Assembly (NCBI GenBank): GCA_035508435.1 | Contig: DATJNA010000217.1 | Span: 20,159 to 84,158 of the forward strand | Direction: 5' to 3' | Source: JASHVB01 sp035508435 | GTDB lineage: Bacteria > Pseudomonadota > Alphaproteobacteria > Acetobacterales > Acetobacteraceae | Length of the DNA: 64,000 nt | Shown here: positions 45,156 through 54,230 of the stretch, one piece after another | Layout: each line of letters opens with the position of its first letter | How positions within the stretch are numbered: the first letter of the stretch is position 1 | The notes under the pieces: generated by a model | What the model was told of the DNA's origin: nothing | The model's input: the letters and a program-made list of their open reading frames with translations, nothing else | Database searches by the model: none | Position numbers and translations under genes: made by a program

Positions 45156-45314
45156 CAGCATGCGACAACCGCCCGACGCCGTGTCCCGGCGATGCAGCAT
45201 TCGACAACCGCCCGACGCCGTGCCCCGGCGATGCAGCATTCGACAACCGCCCGACGCCGTGTCCTGGCGATTCAGCATTCGACCACGGCACGACGCCATG
45301 TCCTGGCGATTCAA
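45156..45314. repeat. 39-bp tandem repeat, four copies
   Basis: Units with core GACAACCGCCCGACGCCGTG start near 45164, 45203, 45242 and 45281; the last diverges. The array fills most of the 389-base gap 44972-45360 between the XRE gene and the membrane protein, which otherwise shows no gene. Confidence 0.85.
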
Positions 45315-45360
45315 GCCCAGCCGATTTGCGCTGCTTTTACGCCTCCAGGCGGCTGCTGGA

Positions 45361-45762
45361 TCACCTTGGCCAATCCAGTTTCGGCTCGCGTCGTGCCGGG
45401 CGTGCCTGTGGCGAAGGCGCCGGACGGTCGGCCGCGTTGCCGCCGCTTTCCAGTTCATGTGAAGCCGGCGGGATCGGCGGCCGGGTGATCACCGGTGGGC
45501 GTCGGACCGCCTCGACAGCTTCGGGATGATAGACCTCGTCGTAATCCACCGCTGCGCCCATTTCCGGCAATCGCAGTGCCAGGTGGCGCATCTCGTTGTG
45601 CAGTTCATCCAGTCTTGCTTCCAGCACGTCCAGCCTGCTCTTCACCCCGATCACGCTGAACGGCATGAACAGGAATGCGAGCACGTAGAGCAAGGTGGGC
45701 ACAATCAGGACCAGGGGAACCCACCAGGGCAGCCAATCGGGCAGGGCGAAGGGCAGCGTCAT
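45361..45762 (-). CDS. Small single-span membrane protein
   Basis: A 133-residue protein with one strong transmembrane helix at about 10-35 (WWVPLVLIVPTLLYVLAFLFMPF). A heptad-patterned helix follows (about 40-65, SRLDVLEARLDELHNEMRHLALRL), then a Pro-rich tail (ITRPPIPP; ADRPAPSPQARPARRE). No family name is recognised. The start at 45762 (MTLPFALPDWLPWW) is chosen because it places the helix at the N-terminus. The longer frame to 45888 has no better ribosome site, and the one here is weak. Confidence 0.6.
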   Translation of the reverse strand: MTLPFALPDWLPWWVPLVLIVPTLLYVLAFLFMPFSVIGVKSRLDVLEARLDELHNEMRHLALRLPEMGAAVDYDEVYHPEAVEAVRRPPVITRPPIPPASHELESGGNAADRPAPSPQARPARREPKLDWPR

Positions 45763-46067
45763 AGCGGCGAGGCTAGCATCCGCAGCCCCGGGCGATCCAT
45801 CCACAACCGCGGCAGGAGTCGAATCCGGCTTGAACCGAGCCAGCAGCATTCGGCTCGCAGCGTTGCCGGCGGCACATCCGGCTTGCACCGGAACGATTCA
45901 GCCGGTAAAGGAAATCGTGGGCCGGCACCGAAAACCGGTGTGGGCTTGCCTGCTTCGGACGGATGGCGATCGGGACCCGTGTTCCGGAACCGCCACGATA
46001 TGCCGAGGCCGGATGCGATGGGTATCCGTCGCAGCACTCCTTGGCCGCCGGCCGGGCCCTTGCCTGG

Positions 46068-46247
46068 CCGGCGCTTTCATTTCCGGCGCTGTCATTTCCG
46101 GCGCTGCCATTTCCGGCGCTGTCATTTCCGGCACTGCCATTTCCGGCGCTGTCATTTCCGGCACTGCCATTTCCGGCACTGTCATTTCCGGCGCTGTCAT
46201 TTCCGGCACTGCCATTTCCAGCACTGCCATTTCCGGCGCTTTCATTT
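46068..46247. repeat. 15-bp tandem repeat, twelve copies, upstream of phnW
   Basis: Unit CCGGCGCTGTCATTT and variants (GCACTGCC, GCGCTGCC) repeat twelve times. The period is a multiple of three and no unit encodes a stop in several frames, so long spurious open frames run through it. It lies in the 589-base gap 45763-46351 before the transaminase gene, about 105 bases from its ATG. Confidence 0.9.
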
Positions 46248-46351
46248 CCGGCGGCCGAGGATTAACCCTGCGTCGCCGCCGCGTCGGTGGATTTCCGGCC
46301 GCCGCCGTGCAACGCCTGCCGCACCACCGCTCCCGACCTCCAGGTGTCCCG

Positions 46352-47464
46352 ATGTTATTGCTGATCCCCGGCCCCGTGACGACGCGCTCCGAGGTGCGTG
46401 CCGCGCTGGCGCACGACTTTGCCCCGTGGGACAATGATTTCCTGCCGCTGCTGGGCGGCGTGCTCGCGCGCCTGCTGCGCATCGCCCAAGGCACGCCTGA
46501 GACGCATACCGTGCTGCCGCTGCAAGGCTGCGGCCATTTCATCACCGAGGCGGCGGTGCGCACGTTCACGCCGCCGGGGGGTAAGCTGCTGATCCCCGAC
46601 ACCGGATCCTACAGCGAGCGCATGGTGCGCCTGGCGCGCGAAGCGGGTCGCGTGCCGGTACCGTTGCCGGTCGCACAGGGCAGACCGACATCGCCCGACG
46701 CCGTTGCCGCGGCATTGGTAGCCGACCCGGACATTTCGCATGTCGGCCTGGTGTACTCGGAAACCAGCAGTGGCGTGGTGCATGATGCCGCCGCGATCGG
46801 CGCCGCGGTGCGCGCGGCCGGACGGCGCATGATCGTCGATGCGGTCTCGGCCTTTGGCGCGCTGCCGCTCGACGTTGCGGCACAGCCGGAGATCGATGCG
46901 GCCGTGTTCACATCCAACAAATGCCTGGAAGGCGTGCCCGGCATGGCCTTTGCCGTCGCGCGCATCGACCGGCTGGAGGCGTGCACCGGCCAGGCCGGAA
47001 GCTGGTCGTTCGATCTCGCCAGCATTCATGCGAACATGTTGCGCCATAGCCCTGGCAGTTCGCGCTTCACCCCGCCGGCGCAGGTGATCAACGCACTGAA
47101 CGTCGCGCTGGATTTCCATGCGGCGGAGGGACGGCCCGCCCGTCTCGCGCGCTACACCGAGACCATGCGGACACTGTACGACGGGGTGCAGGCGCTTGGC
47201 CTGACGCCCTATGTCGCGCCAGAGCATCAGGGGCCGATCATCGTCAACGTGCATGCGCCTGACGATCCCGCCTGGGACCTGCAGCGCTTCGTCGATGCGC
47301 TGAAGCGGCGCGGGGTGCTGATCAGCAATTTCTACAACACCCCCACCCCCAGCTTTCGCGTCGGCTGCATCGGCGCCATCATGCCCGACGACATGCGCCG
47401 TGCCGTGGGCGCCATGGCCGAGGCCCTGAACGAACTCGGCATCAACCGGAGGAGAGCAGCTTAG
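46352..47464 (+). CDS. phnW: 2-Aminoethylphosphonate:pyruvate transaminase-like enzyme
   Basis: A 370-residue fold-type I class V aminotransferase. The N-terminus MLLLIPGPVTTRSEVRAAL with DFAPWDNDF, the PLQGCG phosphate loop, LVYSETSSGV, the VDAVSAFGALPLD region and the PLP lysine in TSNKCLEGVPGMAFAV match the PhnW pattern better than serine-glyoxylate transaminase. PhnW converts 2-aminoethylphosphonate and pyruvate to phosphonoacetaldehyde and alanine. Open frame continues upstream into the 15-bp repeats, but the ATG at 46352 gives the family start. Its TAG directly precedes the fhs ATG. No phosphonatase gene is nearby, so a different class V role is possible. Confidence 0.78.
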   Translation: MLLLIPGPVTTRSEVRAALAHDFAPWDNDFLPLLGGVLARLLRIAQGTPETHTVLPLQGCGHFITEAAVRTFTPPGGKLLIPDTGSYSERMVRLAREAGRVPVPLPVAQGRPTSPDAVAAALVADPDISHVGLVYSETSSGVVHDAAAIGAAVRAAGRRMIVDAVSAFGALPLDVAAQPEIDAAVFTSNKCLEGVPGMAFAVARIDRLEACTGQAGSWSFDLASIHANMLRHSPGSSRFTPPAQVINALNVALDFHAAEGRPARLARYTETMRTLYDGVQALGLTPYVAPEHQGPIIVNVHAPDDPAWDLQRFVDALKRRGVLISNFYNTPTPSFRVGCIGAIMPDDMRRAVGAMAEALNELGINRRRAA

Positions 47465-49135
47465 ATGAAGTCCGATCTGGAGATCGCCCGCGAGACAACG
47501 ATGCGGCCCATCGCCGAAATCGCGGCGAAGCTGGACATTCCGGATGATGCGTTGGAACCGTATGGCCGGCACAAGGCCAAGGTCGGGTTCGATTTCATCA
47601 AGGCGCAGCAGGGAAAACCGGATGGCGCGCTGGTGCTGGTGACCGGCATCAGCCCGACGCCCGCGGGCGAGGGCAAGACCACCACCACCGTTGGCCTCGG
47701 CGACGCACTGAACCGGATCGGCAAGCGCGCGGTGATCTGCCTGCGCGAACCGTCACTCGGACCCAGCTTCGGCATGAAGGGCGGCGCGGCCGGCGGCGGC
47801 TTTTCGCAGGTGGTGCCGATGGATCAGATCAACCTGCACTTCACCGGCGACTTCCACGCCATTACCTCGGCCAACAATTTGCTCGCGGCGATGGTGGACA
47901 ACCACATCTACTGGGGCAATCCGCTCGGCATCGATGCGCGCCGCGTGTCGTGGCGGCGCTGCATGGATATGAACGATCGCGCGCTGCGTTCCATCGTCAA
48001 CAGCCTGGGCGGCGTCGCCAACGGCTTCCCCCGCGAGGACGGGTTCGACATCAGCGTCGCTTCGGAAGTGATGGCGGTGTTCTGCCTGTCACGTGACCTG
48101 GACGAATTGCAGCAGCGGCTGGGCCGCATGATCGTGGCGCAGACGCGCGACGGCAAGGCGGTGACGGCGAAGGATTTGAAGGCTGACGGCGCGATGGCCG
48201 TGCTGCTGAAGGATGCATTGGCGCCGAACCTGGTGCAGACGCTGGAAGGCTCGCCGGCGTTCGTGCATGGCGGACCGTTCGCCAATATCGCGCATGGCTG
48301 CAACAGCGTGATGGCGACGCGGCTGGGGCTGAAGCTGGCCGACGTCGTGGTGACGGAATCCGGCTTCGGCGCCGATCTGGGCGCAGAGAAGTTCATCGAC
48401 ATCAAGTGCCGCTCGGCGGGACTGCAGCCGTCCTGCGCCGTGGTCGTCGCCACTGTGCGGGCGCTGAAGATGCATGGAGGCGTGCCGCGGTCCGGCCTGG
48501 GCAAGCCCGATGTCGCGGCGGTGCAGCGCGGCGTCGCCAACCTGGCGCGGCATGTCGAGAATTTGGGAAAATTCGGCCTGCCGGTGGTGGTCGGCGTGAA
48601 CCATTTCAACTCCGACACCGAGGCGGAATTCTCGGCGATCCGCGACGCCATGGCATCGCAGGGCGTGGAGGCGATCTCCTGCACGCACTGGGCGAACGGC
48701 AGCGCGGGTTCGGAGGCTCTGGCGCGTGCGGTGATGACGCGCATCGAGAGCGGCAAGGCAAACTGCCAGCCGCTGTATCCGGCCGAGATCAAGCTCGACG
48801 AAAAGATCCGCACGATCGCGCAGAAGATCTATCGCGCGTCGGACATTGCCATGAGCGACGCGGTGGCGCGGCGGCTGAAGGGATTCGAGGATGCCGGCTT
48901 CGGCGACGTGCCGGTGTGTATTGCCAAGACGCAATACAGCTTCACTGCCGATCCCTCGGTGATGGGTGCGCCGGAAGGCCACGTGCTGCCGGTGCGCGAA
49001 GTCAGGCTGTCGGCCGGCGCCGGCTTCGTGGTGGCGATCTGCGGCGACATCATGACGATGCCCGGCCTGCCCAGGACGCCCGCCGCCGAGGCCATTCACC
49101 TGCGCGACGACGGTGAGATCGAGGGGCTGTTCTGA
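47465..49135 (+). CDS. fhs: Formate-tetrahydrofolate ligase
   Basis: A 556-residue ATP-dependent ligase making 10-formyltetrahydrofolate from formate. Characteristic segments: TPAGEGKTTTTVGLGDAL (P-loop), LREPSLGPSFGMKGGAAGGG, GDFHAITSANNLLAA, ESGFGADLGAEKFIDIKC, KTQYSFTADPSVMGAPEGH and the C-terminal GFVVAICGDIMTMPGLPR. It starts on the base after the transaminase stop, with GGAGGAG about 12 bases upstream, so the two genes form an operon. It would feed formyl units to purine synthesis or one-carbon oxidation. Confidence 0.97.
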   Translation: MKSDLEIARETTMRPIAEIAAKLDIPDDALEPYGRHKAKVGFDFIKAQQGKPDGALVLVTGISPTPAGEGKTTTTVGLGDALNRIGKRAVICLREPSLGPSFGMKGGAAGGGFSQVVPMDQINLHFTGDFHAITSANNLLAAMVDNHIYWGNPLGIDARRVSWRRCMDMNDRALRSIVNSLGGVANGFPREDGFDISVASEVMAVFCLSRDLDELQQRLGRMIVAQTRDGKAVTAKDLKADGAMAVLLKDALAPNLVQTLEGSPAFVHGGPFANIAHGCNSVMATRLGLKLADVVVTESGFGADLGAEKFIDIKCRSAGLQPSCAVVVATVRALKMHGGVPRSGLGKPDVAAVQRGVANLARHVENLGKFGLPVVVGVNHFNSDTEAEFSAIRDAMASQGVEAISCTHWANGSAGSEALARAVMTRIESGKANCQPLYPAEIKLDEKIRTIAQKIYRASDIAMSDAVARRLKGFEDAGFGDVPVCIAKTQYSFTADPSVMGAPEGHVLPVREVRLSAGAGFVVAICGDIMTMPGLPRTPAAEAIHLRDDGEIEGLF

Positions 49136-49200
49136 CATTGCCTGCTGCGTCTGCGCCCCAGCGGTGCGGGCGTCAGGTGCATCGCGCGTTGCAAGGCTGA

Positions 49201-49335
49201 AGCTGTCGCGCTCGTGAGCAAGCTGTCGCGCTCGTGAGCAACCTGGCTCGCTCGTGAGCAACCTGGCTCGCTCGTGAGCAAGCTGTCGCGCGCGTGAGCA
49301 AGCTGGCGCGCGTGAGCAAGCTGGCTCGCTCGTGA
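49201..49335. repeat. 20-bp tandem repeat, about seven copies
   Basis: Units AGCTGTCGCGCTCGTGAGCA and ACCTGGCTCGCTCGTGAGCA alternate every 20 bases (one copy is 18). The array lies about 65 bases after fhs. The rest of 49136-49784 has no convincing gene; two small inverted repeats (near 49438 and 49670) are present. Confidence 0.85.
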
Positions 49336-49746
49336 ATGTGCCTTCACGACCGGGACTGCTGCGGCCCTTTGGTGCAAGCAAGCACCCGCATGGCCGGCCC
49401 AGGTGAGCAGGTCCGACCCCGGGGATCTGCCGGCGATTGACGCACTGTCAACGCGCCGATGCAGCAACCGCAACCCCCGATCGGCCTTGGATGGCCGACG
49501 CAACGCATCGGACTTGCGTGGATCGCCGGCGCAACGCCGGCCACGACGGGAAGCGCGCCGCACGCCGCTTTCATCAGGCGCGTCGCGCCAATTTGAAATT
49601 GCTCGAGGCTCACGCAGGCCAGCCCCGTCAATCCAACATGCCGGCTGGTGTCACAACGCAATAGAAGCCCGCTGCGGCGGGACCATATACGGCGACATCA
49701 TAAGTCGACTGTACGATCGATCATGCTCGCTGCGCAATTCCCAGAA

Positions 49747-49772
49747 CCCGCTTCGCCCACCGTCGAAGCGGG
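49747..49772 (+). promoter_or_regulatory. 9-bp hairpin just upstream of emrA-like gene
   Basis: CCCGCTTCG and CGAAGCGGG form a perfect stem around an 8-base loop, ending 12 bases before the ATG. The 3' arm contains the purine-rich stretch that would serve as ribosome site, so folding could block translation. It could equally be an operator for an efflux-pump regulator. Confidence 0.5.
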
Positions 49773-49784
49773 GGATGCTGCCTG

Positions 49785-50936
49785 ATGGCGGATGTCGTCA
49801 CCGAGGACCGGTCCGAAACCCGGCCCGCCCCCACCACCACCCGTGCCCCCGTTCCGCTCCCGCGTGATCGCGCGCATGACGAGACGGTGCAATCGTTGCC
49901 ACGCCGCCGCTCCCGCCGTGTGCTGCGCTACAGCCTGTTCGTGCTCGGTGCCGCGGTGCTGAGCATCGGCGGGATTTGGTACTACCTGAGCAATGGGCGC
50001 CTGGTGACGACCGACGATGCGTATGTGCAGGCCAACGTACTGACCGTCTCGACCGACGTCTCCGGCATCGTCGAGCAAATTCCTGTTGCCGAAGGCCAGC
50101 ATGTTGCGAAGGGTCAAATCCTGTTCCGGCTCGATTCCGACAAGTTCCGGATCGCGCTCAACAACGCTCGCGCCAATCTCGACCAGACCGTGCTGACGCT
50201 GCAATCGCTGAAAGCGGATTATCTGCGCGCGCAACGTCAGGTCGCGGCGCAGGCGGCGATCGTGCAGAACGACCAGGCGAATTACGACCGCTACGCAGCC
50301 CTGGTGCAGCGCGGCGCCGTCACGCAGCAGCAGGTCGATGATGCGAAATACAAGCTGGCGGCCGACCAGGCGGCGCTGGGCGCCAACCAGGCCAATGTCG
50401 AATCCGTGCTGGCGCGGTTGGGCGGCAAGGTCGCCATGCCGATCGAGCAAATGCCTGCCTATCAGCAAGCGCAGGCGCAATTGGCGGAAGCCCGGCGCGA
50501 GTACAATCATTCGATTGTGCGAGCACCGTTCGCGGGCGTGGTGACGCAGGTCAACAAGCTGCAACCCGGGCAGTTCCTCGCCGCCGGCACCGCCGCGTTC
50601 GGACTGGTGCAGACCAGCGACATGTGGGTCGCCGCGGAACCGAAGGAGACCGCACTCACCTTCGCCCGTCCGGGCCAGGCGGTGACCGTCACGGTCGATA
50701 CCTATCCCGGCGCAACATGGCACGGCACGGTGCAGAGCATCGCCCGCGCGACCGACCAGGAATTCTCCGTGCTGCCCGCGCAGAATTCCTCCGGCAACTG
50801 GGTGAAGGTGGTGCAGCGCGTGCCGGTGCGGATCGACATCGAGCCGGACCCTCACCAGCCCCCGCTCTCCGCCGGCATGAGCGCCGAGGTGGCCATCGAC
50901 ACCCACCACCATCGCACCCTGGCTGATCTCTTCTGA
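49785..50936 (+). CDS. emrA: EmrA-like efflux periplasmic adaptor
   Basis: A 383-residue HlyD/EmrA family membrane-fusion protein. A cytoplasmic tail of about 50 residues is followed by one transmembrane helix (about 50-70, LFVLGAAVLSIGGIWYYL). Then come the lipoyl half-motif (TDDAYVQANVLTVSTDVSGIV), a long helical hairpin (about 115-225) and the second lipoyl half with beta-barrel (NHSIVRAPFAGVVTQVNKLQPGQ). It connects the EmrB-type transporter 10 bases downstream to an outer-membrane channel, which is not encoded here. Confidence 0.9.
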   Translation: MADVVTEDRSETRPAPTTTRAPVPLPRDRAHDETVQSLPRRRSRRVLRYSLFVLGAAVLSIGGIWYYLSNGRLVTTDDAYVQANVLTVSTDVSGIVEQIPVAEGQHVAKGQILFRLDSDKFRIALNNARANLDQTVLTLQSLKADYLRAQRQVAAQAAIVQNDQANYDRYAALVQRGAVTQQQVDDAKYKLAADQAALGANQANVESVLARLGGKVAMPIEQMPAYQQAQAQLAEARREYNHSIVRAPFAGVVTQVNKLQPGQFLAAGTAAFGLVQTSDMWVAAEPKETALTFARPGQAVTVTVDTYPGATWHGTVQSIARATDQEFSVLPAQNSSGNWVKVVQRVPVRIDIEPDPHQPPLSAGMSAEVAIDTHHHRTLADLF

Positions 50937-50946
50937 CGTCGAAACC

Positions 50947-52491
50947 ATGCCCGGACACATCGCCGGTCGGCAGGATATCCCCCCGCATCGCGCCATCATT
51001 ACCATGTGCGCGATGGCGGCGACGCTGATGCAGGCGCTGGATTCGACCATCGCCAATGTGGCGCTGCCGTATATGCAGGGCGGCCTGTCCGCGAGCTACG
51101 ACGAGATCACCTGGGTCCTGACCTCCTATATCGTCGCGGCGGCAATCATGACCGCGCCGGTGGGCTGGCTCGCCGCCCGCTACGGTTCCCGCGCCATCTA
51201 CCTGGTGTCGGTGATCGGCTTCACCGTCGCATCGATGCTGTGCGGGGTCGCCACGTCACTCTACGAGATGGTGTTGTTCCGCCTGATCCAGGGCGTGTTC
51301 GGCGCCGCACTGGTGCCGCTGTCGCAGGGCACCATGCTGAACATCTATCCGGCCGAGCAACGTGGCTGGGCGATGTCGGTCTGGGGCATGGGCGTGATGT
51401 TGGGGCCGATCCTGGGGCCGACGCTCGGCGGCTACCTGACCGAGCTGTACAACTGGCGCTACGTGTTCTTCGTCAATTTGCCGGTCGGCATCCTCTGCAC
51501 GCTCGGCCTGTGGTTCGCGCTGCCGCGCCAACGGCCCAGGCGCGGGCTGCGATTCGACTGGTTCGGCTTCACCACGCTCGCGATCGGCATCGCCGGATTG
51601 CAACTCATGCTGGACCGCGGCGAGACCAAGGACTGGTTCGGCTCCACCGAGATCATCATCGAAGCGGTCATGGCGGCCGCCGGTTGCTACGGCTTCGTCG
51701 TTCACATGATCACCGGCGAGCGCACCTTCGTCAGCCCCGCCATCTTCAAGGATCGCAACCTGGTGATGGGCTTCCTGGTGATGTTCGTGGTCGGCATGGT
51801 GTTGCTGGCAACCACGGCATTGCTCGCGCCCTGGCTGCAGCTTCTGGGCAACTACCCGGTCGACGTTGCGGGCCTGCTGCTGGCGCCGCGCGGGATTGGC
51901 ACAATGATCGCGATGATGATCTCCGGCCGGCTGAGCAATCGGCTCGATGCGCGCCTGGTCATGGCGTTCGGCGTGGGCCTGCTGAGCTGGAGTCTTTGGC
52001 GGCTGTCCGAGTGGACCCCGGCAGTGAATGAATGGACGCTGATCCTCAACACCATGGTCCAGGGCGCCGGGGTGGGCTTCATCTTTGTGCCGTTGAACGT
52101 GGTGGCCTTCGCCACGCTGCCGGCGAACCTGCGCTATGAGGGGACGTCGTTCCTGACGCTGGTGCGCAGTATCGGCATGTCGATGGGCATCTCGATCTTT
52201 GCGGCGCTGATCACGCAGAGCACGCAGGCGGAGCATTCCGTGCTGTCGGTGTTCGCCTCGCCCTTGAACAGGGGGCTGGAGGCGTCGGCGGGCATCCGGC
52301 ATGCGTGGTCGCCGCTGTCCCGGCATGGCGCGGCGGCGCTGAACCGGGTGATCACCTATCAGTCGCAGGTGATCGCGTACAATAACGACTTCTGGCTGAT
52401 GGGCATTCTGTCGGTGGCGATCCTGTTCGTGCTGCTGTTTCTGCGGCAGCCGCCGCAGGCCGGCGGCGGCGGTCATGCGGTGATGGATTGA
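50947..52491 (+). CDS. emrB: EmrB-like MFS drug/proton antiporter (DHA2 family)
   Basis: A 514-residue inner-membrane transporter of the 14-helix DHA2 group. The first helix carries LMQALDSTIANVALPYMQGGL, motif A-like WLAARYGSR follows, and motif C WGMGVMLGPILGPTLGGYL is present. The usual long cytoplasmic loops and a C-terminal Gly-rich tail are visible. It follows the adaptor by 10 bases, forming an EmrAB-type efflux pair that expels hydrophobic toxic compounds. Confidence 0.92.
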   Translation: MPGHIAGRQDIPPHRAIITMCAMAATLMQALDSTIANVALPYMQGGLSASYDEITWVLTSYIVAAAIMTAPVGWLAARYGSRAIYLVSVIGFTVASMLCGVATSLYEMVLFRLIQGVFGAALVPLSQGTMLNIYPAEQRGWAMSVWGMGVMLGPILGPTLGGYLTELYNWRYVFFVNLPVGILCTLGLWFALPRQRPRRGLRFDWFGFTTLAIGIAGLQLMLDRGETKDWFGSTEIIIEAVMAAAGCYGFVVHMITGERTFVSPAIFKDRNLVMGFLVMFVVGMVLLATTALLAPWLQLLGNYPVDVAGLLLAPRGIGTMIAMMISGRLSNRLDARLVMAFGVGLLSWSLWRLSEWTPAVNEWTLILNTMVQGAGVGFIFVPLNVVAFATLPANLRYEGTSFLTLVRSIGMSMGISIFAALITQSTQAEHSVLSVFASPLNRGLEASAGIRHAWSPLSRHGAAALNRVITYQSQVIAYNNDFWLMGILSVAILFVLLFLRQPPQAGGGGHAVMD

Positions 52492-52852
52492 TACCAGGCG
52501 CAGAGTGCATCGACGGTCGGTGTCATTGCGCGGCCCAATGGGCCGAAGCAATTCCACAGAGGTGACGTTGGCATGTTCGGCGAGCATTTTATCGAGGTTG
52601 CTGCGCCAGGCCACGCTTCGATCGCTGTCCTCGCAATGGCAGGCACTGGCTGTGCATTCTTGGCGGGAGTGGGAACGGTTTATCAGGCCGGCACGAAGGT
52701 TACGACCGGTTGGCCGGAGAGCGGTTGTTCACGCGCGCCCGCTCGCGTCTTTTCGAGCAACCCCTATGGGTGGAAAGTGGCCATAAGGCGCGGTCGCCGA
52801 GCCCGATTGTAGCCCGCCGAGTTGTCATGCTGCCGCTTATGCTCCGACACAC
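52492..52852. other. Gene-free stretch between emrB and a broken DUF262 gene
   Basis: No gene is supported. On the minus strand the sequence just past the DUF262 fragment starts TGTGTCGGAGCATAAGCGG (near 52835-52853) and contains CCACCCATAGGGG near 52763, which resembles the ends and control repeats of some insertion sequences. No transposase is visible, so any element would be a remnant. An insertion-sequence database search would settle it. Confidence 0.3.
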
Positions 52853-53143
52853 TTATCGTCGATCTCGTTGCTGCGGGACAGGCAGGCCCATCAGCAATGA
52901 CTCGATGAACCGCGACGCGTGCCGCTGCGACCAGACGAAATTTCGTTGGAACTTGGGGCTGAAGAATGCCTCATTTTTCATCCGCTTGACCAGCGTGTCG
53001 ACTGGATCGTCGGCGCCGTAGCTGGTAATGCTAAAGCTCACGGTTGTGGCTTCGTCAGCGCTTTCGTCGTCGATGCCGGCATCAAGGCCGAGCTGATACT
53101 CGTCCTCGATCTCTGTTGTCTGTTCTAACACATCCGAACTCAT
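52853..53143 (-). pseudogene. DUF262-family protein, N-terminal fragment
   Basis: Ninety-six residues from the ATG at 53143 match the start of DUF262 (ParB-like nuclease fold, as in GmrSD-type defence enzymes): ISSYG-like ITSYGADDPVDTLVKRMKNEAFF, then PKFQRNFVWSQRHASRFIESLLMGLPVP. After that motif the frame turns to QQRDRR and stops, whereas intact proteins continue for several hundred residues. A purine-rich GAGAGAGG precedes the start. The acidic N-terminal tail (EDEYQLGLDAGIDDESADE) is retained. The gene is probably dead, cut off by a deletion or insertion at about 52875. Confidence 0.65.
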
Positions 53144-53357
53144 GGCGGACCTCTCTCGGCGATAGGCTGCCACGGGCTGTCCAGGGTGACTCTCCCTTTA
53201 CCACAACCAGGGGCACGCCGCACATTCATTCAGGGATTGGCCGACACTAAGCTTGCCACGCCGGCAAGCAGGTCGACCGTGCATGCCAACGGCGACGACG
53301 CGACGCGCGATGCCGCGCCGAACATGATGGCCGAACGTGATGGCGGATTGGTAGCGC

Positions 53358-54230
53358 TCAGCCGGTTTCGATCGGCACCGACCCGTCGCGCGCCCACTCA
53401 CCCATCGAGGCATCGTACAGCGCGATGTCGTCGTAGCCGAGCTGGTGCAGCATGAACAAGTCGATGGTCGCCGAAATGCCGCCGCCGCAATAGGCGATGA
53501 CGTGCTTGTCCGGCGTGACGCCCTTGGCCGCGAATTTTGCCCCCGCGTCGGCCAGCGTGGTGAAACCCTGGCCGGCCGGATCGACCAGCGTGGCGGCCGA
53601 GACCTGAACGCTGCCGGGAATCCGCCCGGGCCGGCCATAGCGGCTGGGGCCAATGCCCCTATACAGGTCGTCGCCCAGAGCGTTGACGATCACCGTGCCG
53701 GGCTGGCCGATCGCGCCCAGCACGGCGGCCTTGTCGACGAACAAGCCGGGTCGCGGCGCGGCGACGAAGGCGGCGGGCGGGTAACCCTTGGGCTTGCCGC
53801 TTTCGGTCGGCCGCGCCTCGGCCCGCCACTTCTCGAAGCCGCCTTCCAGCACCGCCGCGTCGAACCCGAGCGAGCGCAGCATCCACCAGAAGCGCGTCGA
53901 CATCCACATGGTGCCGCCGCTGTACAGCACCACGGTTGTGCCCGGCCCCAGGCCATGCCGCCCGAACGCCGCCTCGAGCTGCGGGATCGGCGGCATCATG
54001 AAGCGCAGCTTGGTCGACTGGTCGGAAAACTCGCCCTGGATGTCGAGGAAGTCCGCGCCGGGTATGTGGGCCGCCTCGAACTCCGGCAGCCCTGGCACCG
54101 CGACATACGGCACGTCGCTGCCCGGCGGCGGCGGCACGGTTTTGGTGGTGCAGTCATAGATCCGCAGCGACGGGTCGCCGAGCATGGCTGCGAGTTCACC
54201 GGTGCTGATCAAGGCCCGCGGATCGCGCAT
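53358..54230 (-). CDS. Two-domain rhodanese-type sulfurtransferase
   Basis: A 290-residue protein with two rhodanese domains, as in thiosulfate and 3-mercaptopyruvate sulfurtransferases. The C-terminal domain has the active-site loop AYCGGGISA with its cysteine. In the N-terminal domain the same place reads VLYSGGTMW and has no cysteine, as usual for the inactive half. The PGADFLDIQGEFSD segment is a typical rhodanese signature. The start at 54230 has AGGAAG upstream; the long frame to 54770 is not supported. The unusual CGGGIS loop leaves the sulfur acceptor open. Confidence 0.85.
   Translation of the reverse strand: MRDPRALISTGELAAMLGDPSLRIYDCTTKTVPPPPGSDVPYVAVPGLPEFEAAHIPGADFLDIQGEFSDQSTKLRFMMPPIPQLEAAFGRHGLGPGTTVVLYSGGTMWMSTRFWWMLRSLGFDAAVLEGGFEKWRAEARPTESGKPKGYPPAAFVAAPRPGLFVDKAAVLGAIGQPGTVIVNALGDDLYRGIGPSRYGRPGRIPGSVQVSAATLVDPAGQGFTTLADAGAKFAAKGVTPDKHVIAYCGGGISATIDLFMLHQLGYDDIALYDASMGEWARDGSVPIETG

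Noticed and set aside
45156..45314. CRISPR array
   Set aside because: The units are contiguous tandem repeats with no unique spacers between them, and no cas genes are present.
45695..46351. Long N-terminal extension of the phnW-like gene through the 15-bp repeats
   Set aside because: The repeat keeps several frames open on both strands; the family start is at 46352 and the upstream part resembles no protein.
52573..52812. Small plus-strand protein (79 codons) after emrB
   Set aside because: No known domain and no ribosome site; the composition changes midway, and the region looks like decayed or insertion-sequence DNA.
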